Assembly: GCA_021845945.1 (NCBI GenBank)
Contig: JAJZRD010000112.1
Span: forward strand, 1 to 11,550
DNA length: 11,550 bases
Origin: Chloroflexota bacterium
GTDB lineage: Bacteria > Chloroflexota > UBA6077
Direction of reading: 5' to 3'
The position numbers and the translations under genes are program-made. Of this stretch, positions 6,422 through 11,550 are shown in pieces (the first letter of the stretch is position 1; every line of letters begins with the position of its first letter). The notes beneath the pieces were generated by a model that had not been told where the DNA came from, ran no database searches, and saw only the letters and a list, made by a program, of their open reading frames with translations.

Positions 6422-9220
6422 TTGGCCACCACAACCAGCAGCGCCGAAGACCGGCGAGGCCCCACCGCCCCGCTGCCCGGTGTCCTCCGCATCTGGGTCG
6501 TGCCCCACACTCACTGGGACAGGGAGTGGTACCTGCCTTTCGAGCGGTTCCGGATCCATCTGGCCCGCATGATGGACGACCTACTGGGGGTGTTGGAGCG
6601 CGATCCCTCCTTCCTCTTCACCCTCGACGGACAGGCGGTGATCCTGGAGGACTATCTGGAGCTCCGCCCCCACCAGGAGGAGCGGCTTCGCCGCCTTCTA
6701 GCCTCGGGGCGTCTCCTCGCCGGCCCCTCCTACGTCCTGCCCGACGAGTTCCTGGCCGGCCAGGAATCCCTCATCCGCAACCTGCTGATGGGACGGCAGC
6801 TGTGCGTCCGCTACGGCGCCCGCCCGATGGCCGTGGGGTACGCCCCCGACACCTTCGGCCACGTGGCGCAACTCCCCCAGATCCTCCGAGGATTCGGCAT
6901 CGACAGCTTGGTCTTCTGGCGAGGCCTGGGCGACGAGGCGGACCGGCTCGGCGCCCTGTTCCAGTGGGAAGGTCCGGACGGCAGCCGGCTGCTGGCGGTG
7001 CGGCTACTGGAAGGGTACGCCAACGCCCGGGACCTGGGCCGCTGGACCAAGCAGGGAGGGTGGGTGAGCGAGAGGCCCGAGCTCTGGCCGGAAACTGCAG
7101 CGCGGCGGGTCTCCGAGTTCCTGGAACGGTGGCGCGAGACCCTGGAGATCTCGGGCACGCGGGAAGTGCTGCTGGGCAACGGGGTGGATCACGCCCCGAT
7201 CCAGCGGGACCTGCCGGAGATGGTGGCCGCCTGTCGTGAGCGGCTGCCCGGGCTGTCCTTCCAGATCGGCAGCTTCGAGAGCTACCTGGGGGCCGTGCGG
7301 GACAGCCTGGGAGAGCTGCAGACCCACGCAGGGGAGTTGGTGGGCGGCAGGGAAGCCTGCGTGGTCCGGGGCGTCAACTCCACCCGCATCTATCTGAAGC
7401 AGGCCAACGAGGCCGCCGAGCGGGCCCTCTTCGTGGCCGAGCTTCTGGCCTCCCTGGCCTGGCTGTACTCGCGACGGCGCGACGGGGAGACGGGGAGACT
7501 CGGAGACGGAGAGACTGGGAGAGAACCTCTCCCCCGGCCCCTCCCCGCAGCGGGGAGGGGAGAGGGGTGGGGTGAGGAGTCCACAACTCAGTCCTCGAAC
7601 CTCAGCCCTCGGCACTACGAATACCCCCTGAGCGAGCTCCGGCTCGCCTGGCGGGAGCTGCTGCGCAACCATCCCCACGACTCCCTGCCGGGCTGCTCCC
7701 TGGACGAGGTTCACAGGGACATGGAGCAGCGCTTCCGCAGCGTGCAGCAGATCGCCCGCCAGCTTCAGCGGGAGGCTCTGGCCTCCCTGGCAGGCGCGAT
7801 CCCGCCGATGCGCCCCTGGGAGGATCCTCAGGGGGCTCGCAGCCTGGTGAACGTCCTCCCCTGGGAGAGGACCGGACTGGCAACCTTGGAGCTGCCGACG
7901 GAACTGCAGGGCACCCGCCACCTGGTGGCGGGTACCCCACAGGGCCCCCTGCCGGTCCAACTGGAGGGGCGTCGCGGGGAGCGTCGGGCCCTGGTGGTCG
8001 CGGAAGTGCCGGGCCTTGGGTCCAGGGAGATCCGGCTTCGGGCCGGCCGGGCACCGGATCCCACGGGGGCCGCCCGAGCCCTCGGTTCCACCGCCATCCA
8101 GAACGGCCACTACCGGGTGGAGGCAGCCCCCTGCGGGACCATCACAGTGACCGACCTGCACACGGGGGAAAACTGGGCAGGGCTCCACTGGTTCGAGGAC
8201 GAGGCGGACCGGGGCGACGAGTACAGCTTCTGCCCGGTCGAGGGCGACGGCCCCTGGGATAGCCGTCGCCTGCGGGCGCGGACCCGGGTCCTGCGGGCGG
8301 GCCCGCTGGTGGCAGAGCTGGAGGTCGCCCTGCCGGCGCGACTCCCCCGCCGCCTCAAGGCCGGACGCAGGGCCAGGTCCCGGGCAACCGTTGCCTGTCC
8401 CATCCGGACGGTGGTGCGGCTGGTGGCCGGCTTGGACCGGGTCGAGTTCCGGACCGCGGTGCAGAACGACGCCGAGGATCACCGGCTTCGGGTCCGATTC
8501 CCGGCCCCCGAGTCCGGCCCATCGGCGCGTGCCGAGGGCCACTTCGCGCTGCTGCGGCGGCCGGCCCAGCCCGTCTGGAACGGCCGTTGGCGCGAGCCAC
8601 CTGCCAAGACCCACCACACCCTGGGAATGGTGGCCGCCGGAAAGCTGGCGCTGATGAGCCGAGGGCTCCCCGAATACGAAGCCATCCCCAACCAACAGGG
8701 GGGCGTCGACCTGGCCCTCACGCTGCTCCGCTGCGTCGGCTGGCTCAGCTGGCCCGACCTGGCAACCCGCCCCGAGGCTGAGGACCCCCACCTCCCCACG
8801 CCCGAGGCCCAGTGCCGCGGCGCCCACACCTTCGAATATGCCATCAGCTTCCGAGGAGACGACACCGACGCCGCGCTGGTGCGAGCCGCCCAGGACTATC
8901 GGGTGGGGCTGGTCGATGGGCCGGCCGGGATCGACCTCCAGGGGACCCTCCAGGTCGAGGGCGACGGATTCGCCCTCTCCACTCTGAAGGGGGCAGAGGA
9001 GGGCGAGGGGGTGATCCTGCGGCTGTACAACCCTGCCAACTCCCCGGCCGTGGCCCGGGTGACTGGCCGGGGTATCACGGCACGACGCTGCCGGCTGGAC
9101 GAAACGGGGGTCGAGCCCGAGCCCACGGAGGCGGTACCCCTGAGGGGCGGCGAGATCGCCACCCTCCGGCTCGACATGGAGACCTCTCCCCCTGCCCCTC
9201 ATCGAAACGGGGAGGGGTGA
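6422..9220 (+). CDS. GH38 alpha-mannosidase with an in-frame repeat insertion
   Basis: 932 residues. The catalytic domain (about 22-345 plus 398-480) has PHTHWDREW (28-36), whose His31 and Asp33 fit the zinc ligands; GYAPDTFGH (139-147), whose Asp143 fits the nucleophile; and NHPHDSLPGCS (416-426), whose His419 fits the last zinc ligand. The C-terminal beta-sandwich region runs from about 530. The family hydrolyses alpha-mannosidic bonds. Two oddities stand out. Residues about 351-397 (7472-7612) are repeat-derived low-complexity sequence just before the zinc His. The last residues (METSPPAPHRNGEG) also come from a repeat. The start is uncertain: TTG at 6422 is the only start left after an in-frame TGA (6416-6418) and has no clear ribosome site. 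No signal peptide is seen. It is followed 59 bases later by another glycoside hydrolase. Confidence 0.9.
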   Translation: MATTTSSAEDRRGPTAPLPGVLRIWVVPHTHWDREWYLPFERFRIHLARMMDDLLGVLERDPSFLFTLDGQAVILEDYLELRPHQEERLRRLLASGRLLAGPSYVLPDEFLAGQESLIRNLLMGRQLCVRYGARPMAVGYAPDTFGHVAQLPQILRGFGIDSLVFWRGLGDEADRLGALFQWEGPDGSRLLAVRLLEGYANARDLGRWTKQGGWVSERPELWPETAARRVSEFLERWRETLEISGTREVLLGNGVDHAPIQRDLPEMVAACRERLPGLSFQIGSFESYLGAVRDSLGELQTHAGELVGGREACVVRGVNSTRIYLKQANEAAERALFVAELLASLAWLYSRRRDGETGRLGDGETGREPLPRPLPAAGRGEGWGEESTTQSSNLSPRHYEYPLSELRLAWRELLRNHPHDSLPGCSLDEVHRDMEQRFRSVQQIARQLQREALASLAGAIPPMRPWEDPQGARSLVNVLPWERTGLATLELPTELQGTRHLVAGTPQGPLPVQLEGRRGERRALVVAEVPGLGSREIRLRAGRAPDPTGAARALGSTAIQNGHYRVEAAPCGTITVTDLHTGENWAGLHWFEDEADRGDEYSFCPVEGDGPWDSRRLRARTRVLRAGPLVAELEVALPARLPRRLKAGRRARSRATVACPIRTVVRLVAGLDRVEFRTAVQNDAEDHRLRVRFPAPESGPSARAEGHFALLRRPAQPVWNGRWREPPAKTHHTLGMVAAGKLALMSRGLPEYEAIPNQQGGVDLALTLLRCVGWLSWPDLATRPEAEDPHLPTPEAQCRGAHTFEYAISFRGDDTDAALVRAAQDYRVGLVDGPAGIDLQGTLQVEGDGFALSTLKGAEEGEGVILRLYNPANSPAVARVTGRGITARRCRLDETGVEPEPTEAVPLRGGEIATLRLDMETSPPAPHRNGEG
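7472..7612. repeat. Intergenic-type repeat mosaic inserted in frame inside the GH38 gene
   Basis: It has three parts in order. First is a degenerate tandem purine tract of GACGGGGAGA-like units (7481-7523). Second is a GC hairpin, CCCCTCCCCGC / GCGGGGAGGGG (7538-7560, loop A), flanked by CCTCTCCCCC and GAGAGGGG. Third is a CTCAGTCCTCG-type stretch (7587-7612). Bases 7525-7543 match 9182-9200 with one mismatch. The translation (low-complexity G/E/R/P) does not look like GH38 sequence, and the flanking residues rejoin the family pattern. Confidence 0.75.
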
Positions 9221-9250
9221 GAATTCCCCCTTCCCCCGTGGGGAAGGGGG
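9182..9250. repeat. Second copy of the GC-hairpin repeat with a perfect 11-base stem-loop
   Basis: It begins ACCTCTCCCCCTGCCCCTC (9182-9200), one mismatch from the copy inside the GH38 gene, and provides the last GH38 codons and stop. A perfect stem follows, CCCCCTTCCCC / GGGGAAGGGGG (9226-9250, loop CGT), between the two hydrolase genes. No T-run follows, so it is a poor intrinsic terminator; it may stabilise the upstream mRNA end or reduce read-through. Confidence 0.65.
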
Positions 9251-9279
9251 TTAGGTCAGATCTTCAGGAGGCTAGGACC

Positions 9280-10602
9280 GTGGATGCGAAGACGCAGTTG
9301 ATAGAGGAGGCCCGGAGCAGGGCCGAGGAGCTGCTGCGGGGAAACTCCCGCGAGATAGGGCTGCTGAGCGCCCGCCACGCCTACCAGCAGGTGAACGGTC
9401 GGGACGCTATGATCTCCGGCCTGGGGTTGCTGCTGCTGGAGGAGCCCGAGCTGCGGGACGTCCACCGACGCTCCTTGGAGACCCTGGCCTCGGGCCAGAG
9501 CCGGCTGGGCAACATCCCCTTCGGCGTGGGCTTCCCAGACCTGCCCGACGAGTCCTTCGTCGCCACCGGCGGGCTCTTCGCCCGAAGCAAGGGGGCGGAG
9601 GACGATCGGAAGCCCGTCGTCGACACCATCCACGCCGGCTGCGTCGACAACTGCCTCTGGTACGTCCTCGGCCACTTCGCCTATTACCAGAGGGTCCGGG
9701 ACGTCGCCTTCCTGCGCCGCTATTGGACCAGCCTCCAGCGGGCCTACCTGTGGCTCCAGTACCAGGACGTCAACGAATGCGGCCTGCTGGAGGTCCACGA
9801 AGCCATGGACTGGGCCGACCTCTTCGCCAACCGCTACAACGTCCTCTACGACAACGCCCTCTGGTGCGCGGCCCACAGGGCCATGGGCTACCTGGCTGAG
9901 GCTTTGGGGGAGTCCGGCCAATCCTACCGGGCCGAAGCGGAGGCCTGCCGGTTCAAGCTGAACCTGCTGCTGTGGGTGGGTCCGGAGGTCCACCGCGACC
10001 TGGACTGGGTGCAGGAGAACCGCACCGAGTGGCTGTACCCTATCAAGCGCACCGACACGGAGTTGGTGACCCGCCCCTACTACCTTCCCTACATGGGCTT
10101 CCGGGACTACGCCGAGCGGTTCGATACCCTGGGCAACCTGCTGGCCATCCTGCTGGATCTGGCCGGTCCGGAGCAGACCAGCATGATCCTCGACTACGCC
10201 TACGGTGTGGGTCTCGACCAGCCCTACCCCATCCAGGTGCTCTACCCGGTGATACGTCCGGGCGAGCAGGACTGGCGCCACTACTACTGGGTCCGCAACC
10301 TGAACCAGCCTCACCACTACCACAACGGGGGCATATGGCCCTTCGTGGGCGGCCTCTACGTGGCGGCCCTGGTCAAGGCGGGCAGGCAGACCGAGGCGGA
10401 ACAACAGCTGGAGAGGCTGGCGGAGCTCAACAGCCTGGGGCGCGGGGAGCCCTGGGAGTTCAACGAGTGGTTCCACGGGGTCAGCGGCCGCCCCATGGGC
10501 TTCGCCGGCCAGTCCTGGTCCGCGGCCATGTACATCTACGGCTACGAGGCCGTCCGCCGGGGCTCGGTGCCCTTCTTCTGGCCGGACGCGACAGAGCTGT
10601 AG
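9280..10602 (+). CDS. (alpha/alpha)6-barrel glycoside hydrolase, amylo-alpha-1,6-glucosidase / GH63-GH100-like
   Basis: 440 residues from a GTG at 9280 with AGGAGG (9266-9271) eight bases upstream; the frame is open further upstream but only as a shadow of the GH38 gene. Aromatic-rich helices and motifs fit six-hairpin glycosidases. These include a DNCLWYVLGHFAYY helix (123-136), EAMDWADLFANRYNVLYDNALW (174-195, with Asp177 and Asp180 as candidate acids), HYHNGGIWPFVGGLYVAALVKAG (346-368) and PWEFNEWFHG...GFAGQSWSAAMYIYGYEA (391-423, with Glu393 or Glu396 as candidate base). The exact family and substrate are uncertain; glucosyl, mannosyl or sucrose-type linkages are all possible. It has no signal peptide, so it is probably cytoplasmic. 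It likely shares a transcript with the GH38 gene. Its last 61 bases overlap the 3' end of the opposing SIS gene. Confidence 0.82.
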   Translation: MDAKTQLIEEARSRAEELLRGNSREIGLLSARHAYQQVNGRDAMISGLGLLLLEEPELRDVHRRSLETLASGQSRLGNIPFGVGFPDLPDESFVATGGLFARSKGAEDDRKPVVDTIHAGCVDNCLWYVLGHFAYYQRVRDVAFLRRYWTSLQRAYLWLQYQDVNECGLLEVHEAMDWADLFANRYNVLYDNALWCAAHRAMGYLAEALGESGQSYRAEAEACRFKLNLLLWVGPEVHRDLDWVQENRTEWLYPIKRTDTELVTRPYYLPYMGFRDYAERFDTLGNLLAILLDLAGPEQTSMILDYAYGVGLDQPYPIQVLYPVIRPGEQDWRHYYWVRNLNQPHHYHNGGIWPFVGGLYVAALVKAGRQTEAEQQLERLAELNSLGRGEPWEFNEWFHGVSGRPMGFAGQSWSAAMYIYGYEAVRRGSVPFFWPDATEL

Positions 10603-11183
10603 AGGTAGCGCTCGGCCAGATCCACCACGGCGTGCTCCATCGCCAGGTGAGCCTCCTGGACGTACTGGGTGTTGCGGCTCGGGACCGAGAGCGCCACGTC
10701 CGCCATGGAGGCCAGAGGGGCCCCATCGCCCGTCAACACCAGGGTGCCGAGTCCCCTCTCCCTGGCCGCCTGGACGGCCCGGATCACGTTCCGGGAGCCG
10801 CCGCTGGTGCTGATGCCGATCAGCAGGTCGCCGGGCTTCCCCAGTGCCTGGACCTGCCGCTCGAACACCCCTTCGAAGCTGTAGTCGTTGGCGTAGGCCG
10901 TCAGGAAGGAGCTATCCGTCGTCAGGGCGATGGCCGGCAGGCCGGGCCGCTCGAAGTCGGCGCTCAGCCGGCTGACGAACTCCGCGGCCACGTGCTGGCA
11001 GTCGGCGGCGCTGCCGCCGTTGCCGCACAGCAGCAGCTTGCCGCCGGCCCGCAGGCAGTCGGCGATCAGCCGGGCTGCCGCCACGATCGCCTCCAGTCCA
11101 TCCTCGGCGATCTGTCGCTTCAGGTCGGCACTCTCCAGCAGGTGGGTCCGCGCCCTTTCGCGCAGATGGTCGTCTGACGGCAA
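10542..11183 (-). CDS. gmhA: SIS-domain phosphosugar isomerase, phosphoheptose isomerase (GmhA) type
   Basis: 213 residues from a TTG at 11181-11183, preceded by GAAAGGGG about 8-9 bases upstream. The frame stays open to 11492, but that extension translates a repeat and low-complexity sequence, and this start gives the usual family length (about 190-215). SIS motifs are LLCGNGGSAADCQHVAAEF (51-69), AIALTTDSSFLTAYANDY (84-101), GDLLIGISTSGGSRNV (118-133) and TQYVQEAHLAMEHAVVD (172-188). Glu68 and His184 match the catalytic pair known in E. coli GmhA, which converts sedoheptulose 7-phosphate to D-glycero-D-manno-heptose 7-phosphate. Paralogues in this family act on other sugar phosphates, so the substrate is not certain. 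It is transcribed towards the glycosidase gene and overlaps its 3' end; the divergent ROK gene starts 302 bases away. Confidence 0.87.
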   Translation of the reverse strand: MPSDDHLRERARTHLLESADLKRQIAEDGLEAIVAAARLIADCLRAGGKLLLCGNGGSAADCQHVAAEFVSRLSADFERPGLPAIALTTDSSFLTAYANDYSFEGVFERQVQALGKPGDLLIGISTSGGSRNVIRAVQAARERGLGTLVLTGDGAPLASMADVALSVPSRNTQYVQEAHLAMEHAVVDLAERYLYSSVASGQKKGTEPRRTAS

Positions 11184-11485
11184 CTCGTCTGTCCCCTTTC
11201 CAGATCCTTTCCCCTCAATATCACACCCCGTGCCCGATTTGGAGCCCTCTAGCAAGCCATCGACCTGATCCCAGAATGCCGTAGGGCAGGGCGCTCTGCC
11301 CTGCCGCCGGCCTGACATCGCCCGCCGGGCGGCGGCACAGGCTCCCGCCCCACATCGGTCTAGCCCGCCGGAAGCCGATTTGCCCAATGGTGTTGCCCGG
11401 CAAGGGGCATGAGCGACTCCAAACTCCAGCTTAACCTGATAAACTCCCCGCAGTTCGTTAATCCCCCAACCAAGGAAAGACAACG
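11184..11485. other. Divergent intergenic region between the SIS gene and the ROK gene
   Basis: These 302 bases hold the repeat copy at 11281-11356 and little else I can name. Both genes must be expressed from here, but no hexamer pair with good spacing stands out; AT-richer spots are GTGATATTGAG (minus strand, near 11215) and CTGATAAACT (plus, near 11440). Confidence 0.5.
11281..11356. repeat. Dispersed GC-rich repeat with inverted ends, copy 2
   Basis: Bases 11281-11333 match 577-629 at about 49 of 53 positions. The right end GCCCCACATC (11347-11356) matches the GCCCTACATC end of the other copies with one change. It contains a perfect hairpin GCAGGGC-GCTCT-GCCCTGC (11287-11305). It is shorter than copy 1 because it lacks the second internal unit. 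Confidence 0.75.
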
Positions 11486-11550
11486 ATGGCAAACACCCAG
11501 CCGTGCGAGCGCGCGGTGGCGATCGATCTGGGCGGAACCCGCTTCCGGGT
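11486..11550 (+). CDS. Partial ROK-family sugar kinase or regulator, N terminus only
   Basis: The ATG at 11486 follows CAAGGAAAGACAACG, a fair ribosome site. Only 21 codons plus two bases are visible. After a short leader they read RAVAIDLGGTRFRV, the glycine-rich phosphate-binding strand that opens ROK kinases such as glucokinase, N-acetylglucosamine kinase and related proteins. The absence of an upstream helix-turn-helix favours a kinase over a ROK repressor. The substrate and the rest of the protein lie beyond the right edge. Its place next to glycosidases and a phosphosugar isomerase fits phosphorylation of a released sugar. Confidence 0.75.
   Translation, partial: MANTQPCERAVAIDLGGTRFR

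Noticed and set aside
7481..7523. CRISPR-like or VNTR array
   Set aside because: The units are about 10 bases, degenerate and without spacers; this is a purine-rich low-complexity tract.
7004..9202. Very long minus-strand open frame (732 codons) opposite the GH38 gene
   Set aside because: It is a stop-poor shadow caused by high GC third positions; its translation is low-complexity and domain-free, while the plus strand encodes clear GH38 motifs.
9972..11177. 401-codon plus-strand frame spanning the end of the glycosidase and the SIS gene
   Set aside because: It runs through two genes with strong family motifs in other frames, and its own translation shows no domain.
11184..11492. N-terminal extension of the SIS isomerase
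   Set aside because: The extended frame translates the dispersed repeat and has no family similarity; a TTG with a ribosome site at 11183 gives the normal length.

Overview
The window is a high-GC bacterial stretch with no rRNA, tRNA, CRISPR array, transposase or phage gene that I can see. Dispersed GC-rich repeats between genes, the CxxC-x17-CxxC zinc-ribbon protein, many GTG/TTG starts and the mix of an M16 protease, GH38 mannosidase, SIS isomerase and ROK kinase would fit a Chloroflexota-like or similar deep-branching bacterium. This placement is an inference from gene flavour only.

Region 1 (1-3925, all minus strand) looks like one operon, read right to left: an IclR-type regulator, then a two-gene module present twice in tandem (B2, A2, B1, A1). 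Each B gene encodes a protein of about 240 residues with two [4Fe-4S] motifs at the N terminus and a conserved domain I cannot name. Each A gene encodes a protein of about 210 residues that begins MTHSLHR and carries a TTMCGH motif; A1 runs off the left edge. A near-consensus sigma70-type promoter with a palindrome around its -10 element lies just upstream of the regulator. Together they look like a regulated, cysteine-rich redox system of unknown substrate. This is the part of the window most likely to be undescribed.

Region 2 (4021-4992) holds a strong hairpin terminator, a small eight-cysteine zinc-ribbon gene (minus) and a gap of about 600 bases with no recognisable gene.

Region 3 (4993-11550) starts with a stand-alone M16 zinc protease (plus). 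A sugar-related cluster follows: a GH38 alpha-mannosidase, an (alpha/alpha)6-barrel glycoside hydrolase, a convergent GmhA/SIS-type phosphosugar isomerase (minus) and the first 21 codons of a ROK-type sugar kinase or regulator (plus, cut by the right edge). They plausibly act on mannose-containing or other oligosaccharides and the resulting sugar phosphates.

Two repeat families decorate the region. One has GATGTAGGGC-like inverted ends and sits in three intergenic gaps. The other is a GC-rich hairpin/purine-tract mosaic that has inserted in frame inside the GH38 gene and also forms its last codons.
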